DNA from: Chryseosolibacter indicum
GTDB lineage: Bacteria; Bacteroidota; Bacteroidia; Cytophagales; Cyclobacteriaceae
NCBI RefSeq assembly: GCF_018598585.1
Contig: NZ_JAHESD010000022.1
Coordinates: 1 to 64,000 of the forward strand
Length of the DNA: 64,000 bases
Reading direction: 5' to 3'
Shown piece by piece: positions 37,833 to 46,207 of the stretch (within the stretch, counting starts at the first letter, position 1; the number at the start of each line of letters is the position of its first letter). Made by a program: the position numbers and the translations under genes. The notes under the pieces are model-generated. The model was not told the DNA's origin and made no database searches. It was given only the letters and a program-made list of their open reading frames with translations.

Positions 37833-38510
37833 TCACACTGCAAGTACTGGTAAGCCAAGGTTAACAACGTGAGAATTATCCTCTGCTATCTCGCTCTTGC
37901 GTTTTGCCTGTACGATAAGATTAATGCTCAACTTTTCTATAAGAATTTTTAACGATTGATCTTCTGTATGCTCTGTATTTACCATTGACTGATGTATAAT
38001 ATGAAACGGCAAATTTTGAATAGAGGAAGTAAGCGGTTGTCCGACTTGATCCAGGAAGAGTGCGCGTTGAATATCAAGCGGTAGCTTTTGTTCTTCAGGA
38101 AGAAGCATCATAGGACACTCACTCTTATGTAGCAGTTTTAAAACAAGTTTATGAATATATTGCTTGCTATGCTGAAAGGATAAGGGAACAATAACCATAT
38201 CGGCATTAAAGCGTTGGAGTAGCTGATCCAATATAGGTCTTGACATACCAAATTGATGATGCTCTTCCAGGGACGCCGAAAAATTATTCTGTCTCTTTAT
38301 TTCATTCCATGAGCTTAATATGACGCTTCGCTTATTCTGATCAATATGCTCGTGGGAAGAAAGAAAAAGTAAGTCTGTAATTGAGTCTGACACCTCTGAA
38401 ATGCTTAAAAGGATAATATTTCCTTCGTCTTTTCTCTTGAAATCGGCGGCAATTTTTAAAGCCTGAAGCGTGTCTGCTTGATAAGTAGTTGCAATAAGAA
38501 TGTTTTTCAT
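37833..38510 (-). CDS. universal stress protein (UspA)-like protein, degenerate
   Basis: 225 residues. The first strand and helix (MKNILIATTYQADTLQALKIAADFKRKDEGNIILLSI) and the ADMVIVPLSF and LHKSECPMMLLPEE blocks match the Usp fold. The ATP-binding G-2x-G-9x-G-S/T motif is not visible, so nucleotide binding is doubtful. About 70 residues after the single Usp domain may be a degenerate second domain. It sits between the bestrophin gene and the histidine kinase (90 bp downstream of it), all on the minus strand. Confidence 0.72.
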   Translation of the reverse strand: MKNILIATTYQADTLQALKIAADFKRKDEGNIILLSISEVSDSITDLLFLSSHEHIDQNKRSVILSSWNEIKRQNNFSASLEEHHQFGMSRPILDQLLQRFNADMVIVPLSFQHSKQYIHKLVLKLLHKSECPMMLLPEEQKLPLDIQRALFLDQVGQPLTSSIQNLPFHIIHQSMVNTEHTEDQSLKILIEKLSINLIVQAKRKSEIAEDNSHVVNLGLPVLAV

Positions 38511-38600
38511 AACCCTACGTTTTTAGTATTGTGCTAAAAAACGGTATGGTTATTAGTGGGCTCTTAACCTCAAATTAGAATGTACTAAAAATTGCTTTAA

Positions 38601-39980
38601 TCAGGTTTTAATCTCGCCGCTTTGCTGAAATTGTAATGTAACCTTAGTGCCGGCGTTGGTTTTAGAATGAATATTGATCCTTCCGCCATGTAATCGAATA
38701 ATTCTAGCTGCCAAGGGCAGCCCTATACCGTGCCCTTCATATTTAAAAGTGTTACTTGCTCTAAAAAAGGGTTCGAAAATATGTCGAATTTCTTCAGGCG
38801 GGATACCGATTCCATAGTCAGAAATATGAACAAAAAAGTCGCCATCTCCTGCAGATAGCGTTACCAACACTTCTTTATTGTCAGAATACTTAATACTATT
38901 TTGTATGATATTAATAAGAGCAAGTTCCATCCATACACGTACACATACAATCGTAAAGAAGTCTGGGTTATTATCAACATGCTGCACCAATACCTTTACC
39001 TGGTTACCGGGCATTCGCTTATCCAGCGTTATTTTAATACTCATTAACAACTCATCCATCAGCACAGGTTCGATCTTCTGCTTTTTACCATCAAAGCTGA
39101 TTTGTGAAAGTCTGAGGAGGCTTGTTGTTACGTCTTCCAGTTTTTTCGCTTCATACTGAATGGTTCTAATGGACTTCACGTAGTCTTCCTGATTTCTAGG
39201 CAAAGCAAGAATTATTTCTGCTTCACCAAGAATTGCTGTAAGCGGAGTACGCAGTTCATGTGAAGCATTGCTAATAAAATTACTTTGCAATTCAAATGTA
39301 GTTTCCAGGCGATCTAACATGTCGTTAAATGTACCTGCCATCTCTGCAAGCTCGTCGTCGCCCTGAGCCTCATCCAGCCTGTCATTAAGATTAGAAGCAG
39401 TAATACCATGTACTTTAGAAACAATAGAAGATATAGGACGCATTATGCGTTTAGCAAAGAGCTGCCCAAGTCCAAATACAAAAACACAGCTTAATGCGGA
39501 ACCTGCCAACAAAATATTTCTGAGGAAAGTCATCTGATCTTCACCACTTTCATCGTATGCTCTGGCTACTACAATATGATCGCCATTTTCAGTAGTATAT
39601 TTAATACCTGCATAACGTAAAAAACCTCTGCTATATTCTGCCACACCACTACGCTTTACTTCATCAACAAAAGTTTCGGGTAGTTTAGGTAATACCTTAC
39701 TTATTTCGTTATAAACAGAAGAATCGTTATTAAAAAAAAATTCCTCCTCTTGCGGGAGCCGTTGAAGATGGCGCTCACGAATTTCCCTAACCCTTGTACT
39801 ACTTTCACCATTTACCTCAAAATGACTTTCGGCACTAATGGTAGCCCTAACCTTCAACCTGGTAAAAAAAAAGCCTAATGAATGCTGAAAAGAAACTACA
39901 TAAACAAAGCCACTTAGAAAAAGTATAGTAGCAGCTGTAATAAGTGTGAATACTAATGATATTTTTGTCCTGATTCTCAT
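38601..39980 (-). CDS. sensor histidine kinase with HAMP domain
   Basis: 459 residues, partner of the OmpR-type regulator 38 bp upstream. Membrane segment 1 (about 8-30), a periplasmic sensing region of roughly 120 residues with no known domain, membrane segment 2 (155-177), HAMP (178-232), HisKA with NASHELRTPLTAILGE (His241), and HATPase with NIIQNSIKYSDN, SDYGIGIPPEEI, and GHGIGLPLAARIIRLHGG. All catalytic boxes are intact. A run of 9 A/T bases near 39729-39737 encodes FFF inside the sensing region. Confidence 0.94.
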   Translation of the reverse strand: MRIRTKISLVFTLITAATILFLSGFVYVVSFQHSLGFFFTRLKVRATISAESHFEVNGESSTRVREIRERHLQRLPQEEEFFFNNDSSVYNEISKVLPKLPETFVDEVKRSGVAEYSRGFLRYAGIKYTTENGDHIVVARAYDESGEDQMTFLRNILLAGSALSCVFVFGLGQLFAKRIMRPISSIVSKVHGITASNLNDRLDEAQGDDELAEMAGTFNDMLDRLETTFELQSNFISNASHELRTPLTAILGEAEIILALPRNQEDYVKSIRTIQYEAKKLEDVTTSLLRLSQISFDGKKQKIEPVLMDELLMSIKITLDKRMPGNQVKVLVQHVDNNPDFFTIVCVRVWMELALINIIQNSIKYSDNKEVLVTLSAGDGDFFVHISDYGIGIPPEEIRHIFEPFFRASNTFKYEGHGIGLPLAARIIRLHGGRINIHSKTNAGTKVTLQFQQSGEIKT

Positions 39981-40018
39981 TGAATAATTAATATCTGTGA
40001 CAGATATTTATTTTATGT

Positions 40019-40696
40019 TCACTCCTCGCGAAGTACGTATCCCATTCCTACGACAGTATGAATAAGTTTTTTATCACTTTGCTTGTCAACTTTCCTTCGC
40101 AAATAATTTATATAAACGTCAACAACATTGGTATTCATTTCAAAATTAATATCCCATACACGTTCTAGTATTTCTGCTCTGGAAAATACACGTCCTTTAT
40201 TTCTGGCAAGAAATTCAAGAAGGTTATATTCCGTAGCTGTTAAATTAATTTTCTCCTCACCACGCAATACAGTTTTACCTCGCGTATTAATGGTAAGATC
40301 ATTTATTACAATAGTACTCCCCTGACTTCCACTACCTGAAGCTCTTCTGGTAACAGCACCAATTCTGGCAAGGAGTTCAGAAAATTTAAATGGCTTAATA
40401 ATATAATCATCAGCGCCAGATTCGAGTCCTGTAACAACATTTTCGGACGTGCCTAATGCTGTAAGCATTATAATAGATGTATTAATGTTGTTACTTCTTA
40501 TCTTGCGACAAAGCTCTACGCCGTTAATTCCCGGCAACATAATATCGAGGATAATGATATCAGGAACATCGTTTTGAATCATTTGCCATGCTGTGGTTCC
40601 ATCCATTGCCACAGAAACTTCATGACCAGCTTCCATGAGTCCTCGTCGAACAAAAGAAACCACATTCGGCTCATCCTCAACCAACAATATTTTCAT
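40019..40696 (-). CDS. OmpR-family response regulator
   Basis: 225 residues. The receiver domain has the acidic pocket (EDE at 7-9), the phospho-acceptor Asp51 (IIILDIMLPG), Thr in MLTALG and Lys in IIKPFKFSELLARI. The winged-helix DNA-binding domain ends in TVVGMGYVLREE and includes LTATEYNLLEFLARNKGRVFSRAEILERVWD. First gene of the kinase operon on the minus strand; divergent from the LytS/LytTR pair across 444 bp. Confidence 0.96.
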   Translation of the reverse strand: MKILLVEDEPNVVSFVRRGLMEAGHEVSVAMDGTTAWQMIQNDVPDIIILDIMLPGINGVELCRKIRSNNINTSIIMLTALGTSENVVTGLESGADDYIIKPFKFSELLARIGAVTRRASGSGSQGSTIVINDLTINTRGKTVLRGEEKINLTATEYNLLEFLARNKGRVFSRAEILERVWDINFEMNTNVVDVYINYLRRKVDKQSDKKLIHTVVGMGYVLREE

Positions 40697-40849
40697 ATGT
40701 TTTTATTATGATAACAGGCAATTCTGTTACTTGTTTATTTTCAAATAAAAGCAATCACAGATTGTTTCCAAAACTTGCCTTGACGAATGGGTACGTATGC
40801 AGACACCTTTCGGTATTAGAAAAGGATTAGAATGTGGAACTTCCTATAA

Positions 40850-41060
40850 ATAAAAAAGCCTTTGCTTGCGCAAAGGCCTAAAGCACAAAAGAAAAGACCC
40901 TCTCTGAAAAACTTTTGTGATTCTTTGTGTAAGAACGTACTTTTTACGTTTTCGGTGTTTGCTTGTCTGCGTTATCACAATTTAAGTCGACGGACGACCC
41001 TTTTTTGTCTACGCTGTAAAATTGAAGTCATATTCTCCCCAGTTCTTCTATACAATATCG
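40850..41060 (-). ncRNA. possible small transcript ending at an orphan terminator
   Basis: In the 444 bp between two divergent operons there is a good minus-strand intrinsic terminator: GCCTTTGC (40858-40865) with GCAAAGGC (40870-40877), 4-nt loop, then TTTTTTATTTA on the minus strand. No annotated minus-strand gene ends here, which implies a short RNA that begins somewhere between about 40900 and 41130. The only ORF of note inside is an 18-codon basic one at 41031-40975 (MTSILQRRQKRVVRRLKL). The start of the transcript is a guess. Confidence 0.35.
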
Positions 41061-41140
41061 GCAATTATCTAGAACAATGTTAAAAAAACGCCTTTCACTG
41101 AATATCTTTAGTATACGTTCTAATTCCTTTTGATTTTTTA

Positions 41141-42229
41141 ATGACGTCTAGACAGAACCATACACGTAGAAACATTGAAATCGGTTTACATATCCTAATC
41201 TGGGTGCTGATATTTAATATCCCCCTACTCTCGGGAAACCACAACCTGCCTATCACTTTTGATTCCTACATTCGAAGCCTGATTCTACCATTTTTCTTTG
41301 GAATAGTATTCTATACCAATTATCTCTTTCTAATTCCCAGATTGTTACTTCCCAAAAAGCTCGTCGTGTTCTTCGTAGCAAATATTGTTTTATATAGTAC
41401 CAGCGGAGCTGTAATGGAGTTTACGCGGACCTTCTTCCATTCCAGGTCATCAACAAATTTAAGTATACCACATATGCGTGATGCACATGGCAACATTGTA
41501 AAACCGCTACATCACCTAGGACCGCCTGCATCCGATATGATTATGCGAGCCCTTATTGCTTTTACAATGACAACCGGAATTGCTGTAGCCATACGTACTA
41601 CAAAACAATGGTTTATTTCTGAAGATGTTCGCAAGGATCTGGAGCGGGAACACCTTAAATCAGAATTAGCTAATCTGAAGAACCAGCTTAACCCCCACTT
41701 CTTTTTTAACACCTTAAATAATATTTATGGTCTTATAATTCAGAACCAGGAAAAAGCACAGGAAGCGGTACTGCAACTCAGCAAGCTCATGCGCTATTTA
41801 ATCTATGACAGCAATGAAAAATATGTGTCTCTTACCAAAGAAATTGAGTTTATGCACCATTACATAGACCTGATGAAATTGCGCGTAACAAATAATGTTA
41901 AAGTTACTTACGCCTTTCCTAAAGAAACTTCCGGTTATACAATTGCACCATTGCTTTTTATCTCACTGATTGAAAACAGTTTTAAACATGGTATAAGTGC
42001 CGATAAGCCCTCTGAAATTCATATGGATTTAAAAATAACAACGGAAAAGGAAGTTGTATTCTCCATCAAAAACACATCCTTTCCCAAGAAGGATAACGAC
42101 AGAAGCGGATCAGGAATAGGGTTAGAGAATCTTAAAAAGCGATTAAACTTGTTGTATGCAAATAAACACTCAATTGATGTTACGTCTGATGCAGATTATT
42201 ACTCAACCATACTTACAGTAAAACTATGA
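41141..42229 (+). CDS. LytS-type sensor histidine kinase (His_kinase family)
   Basis: 362 residues. Four membrane segments (about 15-30, 46-65, 73-95, 133-152) without a separate sensor domain; the loop around 100-130 is His-rich (HMRDAHG, HHLGPP). The kinase core has LKNQLNPHFFFNTLNNIYGL with His186, then PLLFISLIENSFKHGIS as N-box and SGSGIGLENLKKRL as G-box. It overlaps the LytTR regulator by 4 bp (ATGA), so the two are translated together. Typical of the widespread Bacteroidota pairs. Confidence 0.93.
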   Translation: MTSRQNHTRRNIEIGLHILIWVLIFNIPLLSGNHNLPITFDSYIRSLILPFFFGIVFYTNYLFLIPRLLLPKKLVVFFVANIVLYSTSGAVMEFTRTFFHSRSSTNLSIPHMRDAHGNIVKPLHHLGPPASDMIMRALIAFTMTTGIAVAIRTTKQWFISEDVRKDLEREHLKSELANLKNQLNPHFFFNTLNNIYGLIIQNQEKAQEAVLQLSKLMRYLIYDSNEKYVSLTKEIEFMHHYIDLMKLRVTNNVKVTYAFPKETSGYTIAPLLFISLIENSFKHGISADKPSEIHMDLKITTEKEVVFSIKNTSFPKKDNDRSGSGIGLENLKKRLNLLYANKHSIDVTSDADYYSTILTVKL

Positions 42230-42942
42230 TTAACTGTATTATAGTAGACGATGAACCACTTGCCCTGGATATAATAGAGAGCTATATTCGGAAAACACCA
42301 TTTCTTAACCTCGTTGCCAGGTGTAGTGGTGTGGCTGAAGCAATGAAGCAAATGGAGCGTAACGATGTTCAGCTTCTTTTTCTAGACATCCAGATGCCTG
42401 ACGTTACTGGATTAGATTTCTCTCAAACATTAAGCAGTAGAATAAAAGTAGTTTTTACAACTGCGTTTGAACAGTATGCGTTGGAGGGGTTTAAGGTTAA
42501 TGCATTAGGGTATCTATTGAAACCATTCAGTTATAAAGAATTCCTGGAGGTGGCGAACAGAGCCAAAGAGTGGTTTGATCTTGTAAGTAAATCCAACTTT
42601 CAGGAAGGAATTAAAGAAGACAGCCTTTTCGTAAAATCAGAATACAAAATAATAAAGATTGCATTTGATGAAATTAATTACATAGAAGGGTTGAAAGACT
42701 ACGTAAAATTTCACCTCGTAGGGAAAGAAAGACCCATACTTTCACTCATGAGCCTTAAAGTACTTGAAGAGAACCTCCCACAGAAGAAATTTATGAGGGT
42801 TCACCGGTCTTTTATTGTAAACCTTGACAAAATAGAAACCATACAAAGAAATGAAATCATCTTCGGAAGGGTGACCATACCCGTTGCAGAGAAATACAAA
42901 GAGCAATTTCAGGAATATGTAAAGAGTAAGTCCTTCGAATAG
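42226..42942 (+). CDS. LytTR-family response regulator
   Basis: 238 residues. The receiver domain has DDE at 8-10, Asp54 (LLFLDIQMPDVTG) and Lys in YLLKPFSYKEF. The LytTR DNA-binding domain follows (LFVKSEYKIIKIAFDEINYIEGLKDYVKFH, and MRVHRSFIVNLDKIETI). Cognate regulator of the overlapping kinase. Stops 33 bp before the convergent DUF4197 gene with no clear terminator between. Confidence 0.95.
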   Translation: MINCIIVDDEPLALDIIESYIRKTPFLNLVARCSGVAEAMKQMERNDVQLLFLDIQMPDVTGLDFSQTLSSRIKVVFTTAFEQYALEGFKVNALGYLLKPFSYKEFLEVANRAKEWFDLVSKSNFQEGIKEDSLFVKSEYKIIKIAFDEINYIEGLKDYVKFHLVGKERPILSLMSLKVLEENLPQKKFMRVHRSFIVNLDKIETIQRNEIIFGRVTIPVAEKYKEQFQEYVKSKSFE

Positions 42943-42975
42943 TTCTGTCCGTACTTTTCTGCATAACTCCTGGTA

Positions 42976-43680
42976 TTATTGAGCACTGAAAACTTTTTTC
43001 ATTAAAGCAGAAGTGCGCGCACCGGGATTTTCACGGATATTCTTTTCTTCCTGGGCTATCATAAAGAATAATCCTTCTATGGCTTTATTGGTAGCGTATT
43101 CATCCAGGTTCGGATTTGCTTTCTCAACGAGTGGTATCTTGTTGTAGGTATTTACAAGATCTGCATAATATTTGGTTGCGCTCACCTTCGCCAGTGACGC
43201 CTTTACTACCGGTAAAAATTTTTCTTTTAACTCAGGAGACGTGGTCCTGGTTAAATATACTGTTGCAGCATTATCCTCACCCTTTAAGATGTTCCATGCG
43301 TCTTCAATGGTCATCTGTTTAATAGCGGCAATAAATATCGGCTTTGCTTCTTTTGCCGCGTCTTCAGCTGCTCGGTTTAACGACACGATAAACTTATCTA
43401 CTTCACCTCCCATTCCCATTTCCCGTAATCTTGATTCAACCCGTTTTGCTTCAGCAGGAAAAGGTATTTTTATCGATGGATTCTTTAAATAACCATCAGT
43501 CTTTGAAACAAGATCGGCTCCTTTAGAAACACCCTGCGTGAGCGCTTCTTTTAATCCATTTCCAACTTCTTCACTGCTTAATTTTTCGCCTTTAACAGCA
43601 TTCTTAATTTTATTGAGGTTTAATTGTGCTGTAGCAGAAAGCGAAAAGAGTAAGCAAAGAGAAAAAACGACGTACTTCAT
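42976..43680 (-). CDS. DUF4197 domain-containing secreted protein
   Basis: 234 residues with a signal peptide (MKYVVFSLCLLFSLSATAQ). The rest matches DUF4197: LSSEEVGNGLKEALTQGVSKGADLVSKTDGYLKNPSIKIPFPAEAKRVE, EAKPIFIAAIKQMTIEDAWNILKGEDNAATVYL, and a C-terminal DEYATNKAIEGLFFMIAQEEKNIRENPGARTSALMKKVF. An all-helical periplasmic protein of unknown role. Convergent with the LytTR regulator. Confidence 0.9.
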   Translation of the reverse strand: MKYVVFSLCLLFSLSATAQLNLNKIKNAVKGEKLSSEEVGNGLKEALTQGVSKGADLVSKTDGYLKNPSIKIPFPAEAKRVESRLREMGMGGEVDKFIVSLNRAAEDAAKEAKPIFIAAIKQMTIEDAWNILKGEDNAATVYLTRTTSPELKEKFLPVVKASLAKVSATKYYADLVNTYNKIPLVEKANPNLDEYATNKAIEGLFFMIAQEEKNIRENPGARTSALMKKVFSAQ

Positions 43681-43774
43681 TCTAGTTTAAATATTTAGCA
43701 ATATAACGTGGAAATCAGACAAAGCTTATACATAGAAATGTGTTTTTTCTGTCTATATCTATGCTACTAAGCGC

Positions 43775-43808
43775 AATAGCCCTTACTTGTACGAAGTAAG
43801 GGGTTATT
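43775..43808 (-). terminator. hairpin downstream of the ExbD gene
   Basis: CCCTTACTT (43780-43788) with AAGTAAGGG (43794-43802), extended by AATA/TTAT after one mismatch. No clear T-run follows on the minus strand, so it may be a terminator of moderate strength or an RNA-stabilising stem. Confidence 0.5.
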
Positions 43809-43826
43809 ACATGTTTATAGATTTTC

Positions 43827-44330
43827 TTATCTGGATTGAATATACTTCGATATTATGTCGCTATCATGATCAGTAAAATCTACAATTGCATATCTTGTCA
43901 TGTTTGTTATGTTCATCTCATCAAGCACGTCTACTATATTTTCATATTTTGAGTCATCGCCAGGCTTTATCAGAACCATTAAATTCTCATTGGCACTTCG
44001 CTGTTCGAGAAGTACTTTTCGTACTCCGTTTTTGGAGAAGTTAGTTTCCGCTACCGGAGCGTCAATGCCCATCCACCAATAAACCTTATTGTTTTCAGAG
44101 AGTGCGAGATTTAAAATGTTGCGTTCATTTATTGGCTCTGGATCTCCCTTATCGGGCATGGTTAATTGCAATATGTTGGGCTTATTAAAGGTAGACGTAA
44201 GTATAAAAAATGTTAACAACAGGAACGCCAAGTCCACCATTGGTGTCATATCAATGCGGGTGGATTTTTTCTTCACCCTTACTTTACCCCCAGCAATCTT
44301 TTGCTCTTTATTTTGATTTATTTCTGCCAT
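43827..44330 (-). CDS. ExbD/TolR-family biopolymer transport protein
   Basis: 167 residues from ATG 44330 (MAEINQNKEQ); an in-frame Met 11 codons upstream is not needed. A basic cytoplasmic N-terminus leads to the single membrane segment DMTPMVDLAFLLLTFFILTSTF with the proton-translocating Asp33. The remainder is a periplasmic domain. ExbD works with ExbB and TonB to energise TonB-dependent outer-membrane transporters. Here it stands alone: no exbB or tonB is adjacent, so it must pair with a partner encoded elsewhere. Confidence 0.9.
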   Translation of the reverse strand: MAEINQNKEQKIAGGKVRVKKKSTRIDMTPMVDLAFLLLTFFILTSTFNKPNILQLTMPDKGDPEPINERNILNLALSENNKVYWWMGIDAPVAETNFSKNGVRKVLLEQRSANENLMVLIKPGDDSKYENIVDVLDEMNITNMTRYAIVDFTDHDSDIISKYIQSR

Positions 44331-44492
44331 GGTTTTTAATGTTTTGATATAATGATGCTTCAATGCATTTTTTCCATATCAGAAACAACAAATTATTTTT
44401 GGACATCGTATATAGCGATGCACGTTCAGCAGAACTATCCCATGGTGGCTTAATTTTATGCACCAGGTCGATAACCAATCCTAACTGATGGT

Positions 44493-45242
44493 TTAGTTTA
44501 GGAATTCGAGCAATGCTTCATTATACGATTCAGGTTTTTCGATCATCGGATAATGGCCACATTCATCAATAAACTTAATAGTGCCATATCGAAGGAGGTC
44601 ATGAAAATGAAGAGCTACTTCCGGCGGAGTAATTTTATCCTGAAGCCCCCAAATCATAAGCACTGGTCTACTTACCCTAAATAAGAATTTCGATACAAGA
44701 CTCTTTTTAGATGAGCTTGCAAAAGCAGAAATATGTAAATTCTTAGATGATGCATTAACAGTGTTGTAAACCTTGTTAATCATGGTAGTACCCACTATAT
44801 CCCTTTTATAGAAGGCATCTTTTACCTGATCTTCAACAGAATCATAATCTATTTGATCGGCTTTGTTAATAGGTGGAATGTTTTCAAATAAACCAGAGCA
44901 TCCTGAAATGATTACCTTCTTTACGTTTTCAGGATAATGATAAGCATAATCCAAGGCCAGTTGACCGCCGATATCTGTCCCCACCAGAATAATATTATTA
45001 AGGTTGTGCCATAGCAAAAATTCGTGGAATACTTCAACGAGATAATCTACATTAGCTCTGTGAATTGGTACTTCAAAAAGAGGAAGTCGCGGCACAACAA
45101 CGCGGTATCTATGCTTTAAGGTATTAATTGTTGTACGCCACATGGCGATGTTACCAAACAAGCCATGCAACAAAATAACAGGTTGCCCCTCACCTGTATC
45201 AATATAAGACTGACTAAATAAAGGTTCTTTAAAAATGTTCAT
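44493..45242 (-). CDS. alpha/beta hydrolase with Asp at the nucleophile position
   Basis: 249 residues. The oxyanion motif LLHGLFGN (about 24-31), the elbow LVGTDIGGQLAL with Asp90 where lipases and esterases have Ser, the acid Asp202 (GLQDKITPP) and His230 (ECGHYPMIEKPE) give a full triad of the dehalogenase/epoxide-hydrolase kind. No signal peptide. It lies 179 bp downstream of the 149-aa gene on the same strand and may belong to the SAM-riboswitch-controlled transcript, although an inverted repeat lies between. Substrate unknown. Confidence 0.82.
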   Translation of the reverse strand: MNIFKEPLFSQSYIDTGEGQPVILLHGLFGNIAMWRTTINTLKHRYRVVVPRLPLFEVPIHRANVDYLVEVFHEFLLWHNLNNIILVGTDIGGQLALDYAYHYPENVKKVIISGCSGLFENIPPINKADQIDYDSVEDQVKDAFYKRDIVGTTMINKVYNTVNASSKNLHISAFASSSKKSLVSKFLFRVSRPVLMIWGLQDKITPPEVALHFHDLLRYGTIKFIDECGHYPMIEKPESYNEALLEFLN

Positions 45243-45325
45243 TTTTGAAGGAGGATTAAAAAGGAGGAACCCACGCAGATGAGTTCCTTTACCCTTAAAC
45301 TAAACACCAGATGAAATCTATAAGC

Positions 45326-45349
45326 ATGGCTATTCCGTGGAATAGTCAT
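45326..45349. repeat. inverted repeat between the 149-aa gene and the hydrolase gene
   Basis: ATGGCTATTCC (45326-45336) pairs with GGAATAGTCAT (45339-45349) with one G-T pair and a tiny loop. There is no T-run on the minus strand, so read-through into the hydrolase gene remains possible. Confidence 0.45.
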
Positions 45350-45421
45350 TTATTCTTAGGATAATACTAAACAATGTATTCTACTTTATGACCTGGTGGA
45401 TGGGCCTGCCTCTTAAACAAA

Positions 45422-45871
45422 TTAGAGGGCTTTATATAGCGCCGCGAGTTCTTCTTTATGTCTTGCTTCTATCTCACGAATTTGTGTTAGCGCTTTTTTA
45501 AAGCGGATTTCTTCTGACAGCCTTGCTGAAACAAATGTCAACAGTTCTTTAAGTCCGTCTTCAAGTGACTCATCAAAATCAACCAGAAAACTTCTTTCAG
45601 CAACATTATATGAGAACTGATAGTCCTTAGATCGGCTAAATTCAAGCAAGCCCTTAACCATGACGAAGTGATTGATAAATTCGTCTTTTAAAGTAAGAGA
45701 CAAGCGTGTACGCTTGCCATAGGTAAAAGATGATATTATTCTAAATGACGAGTTATTGCCAACGAGACGAGTTGATATTTGAGCATCGTTAGTAGGGATG
45801 CTTGTTGGAAACTCTTCTTTGATTATATGTAAATACGATTCTGTTACCAGAACAGGTTTTGTCTGTGCCAT
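45422..45871 (-). CDS. 149-residue hypothetical protein under a SAM-I riboswitch
   Basis: No family recognised. The protein has no signal peptide or membrane segment. An N-terminal region with alternating hydrophobic residues (VLVTESYLHIIKEEF, SSFRIISSFTYGKRTRLSLTLKDEF, YQFSYNVAERSFLVDFDE) suggests beta strands, and the C-terminal 45 residues are a charged coiled-coil-like helix (RFKKALTQIREIEARHKEELAALYKAL). It is the first full gene after the SAM-I aptamer and Cys-codon leader ORF on the minus strand, 46 bp after that leader stops. Regulation with the sulfur operon suggests a role in sulfur or methionine metabolism, which is inference from context only. Confidence 0.65.
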   Translation of the reverse strand: MAQTKPVLVTESYLHIIKEEFPTSIPTNDAQISTRLVGNNSSFRIISSFTYGKRTRLSLTLKDEFINHFVMVKGLLEFSRSKDYQFSYNVAERSFLVDFDESLEDGLKELLTFVSARLSEEIRFKKALTQIREIEARHKEELAALYKAL

Positions 45872-45917
45872 AATGTTATTTTAAAATGTTATTTAATTGT
45901 TTTGTTAATGATGAGGA

Positions 45918-45977
45918 TCAACAACAACACCAACAATAAGGCCGGTAAAACAGAAAAGATAACGATGTGTCTTTCAT
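45918..45977 (-). CDS. 19-residue leader peptide ending in CWCCC
   Basis: ATG at 45977 to TGA at 45918, read by hand: MKDTSLSFLFYRPYCWCCC. Four of the last five residues are Cys, then the stop. It starts 8 nt after the 3' strand of the SAM-I aptamer's P1 helix and ends 46 nt before the 149-aa gene. The second riboswitch in this window has the same arrangement. A translated leader of this kind could sense charged tRNA-Cys by ribosome stalling. The codons come from a simple TGT run, so chance is possible. Confidence 0.5.
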   Translation of the reverse strand: MKDTSLSFLFYRPYCWCCC

Positions 45978-45984
45978 ACTTATT

Positions 45985-46087
45985 AATTTATATTCCCTAA
46001 TTTATTAGGCAGAAATTAGCACCTTATCATTTTGACAGGTTGCAATAGGATCATAAAGTCTGCTCTCTCCCCTATTCTTTATAAACT
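45985..46087 (-). promoter_or_regulatory. SAM-I (S-box) riboswitch aptamer A
   Basis: On the minus strand, all S-box parts are in order. P1: 46080-46087 with 45985-45992 (8 pairs, one G-U). P2: AATAGG (46071-46076) with CCTATT (46044-46049). The conserved GCAACC and GGTGCTAAT segments are present, with P3 ACCT (46037-46040) with AGGT (46021-46024). The pseudoknot GCAGA (46059-46063) pairs with TCTGC (46009-46013). P4 is CCTAA/TTAGG. The predicted transcription start falls right at the 5' strand of P1. It precedes the Cys leader and the 149-aa gene. Confidence 0.88.
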
Positions 46088-46093
46088 ATAAGA

Positions 46094-46126
46094 CAAACAT
46101 AACCAATAATCTATTAGTTTACTAGA
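46094..46126 (-). promoter_or_regulatory. promoter and TCTA-n9-TAGATT operator A
   Basis: The minus strand has TATGTTTG (46094-46101), a full TAnnTTTG -7 box. Overlapping the -33 area is the inverted repeat TCTA-GTAAACTAA-TAGATT (46108-46126 on the plus strand as AATCTA-n9-TAGA). The same box and repeat, with the same 9-bp spacing, precede riboswitch B. The canonical -33 TTG is missing here. Confidence 0.6.
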
Positions 46127-46207
46127 TATTAGAAATTTTATTTTATTTAGACGATAAATGTTCGAAATACGGTGCCAGGACGCCTTTTTTAGGATAAAGA
46201 TTGAAGT

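Noticed and set aside
40862-41083. 73-codon plus-strand frame between the two two-component operons
   Set aside because: It begins inside the orphan terminator stem, has no homology signal and no promoter or ribosome site.
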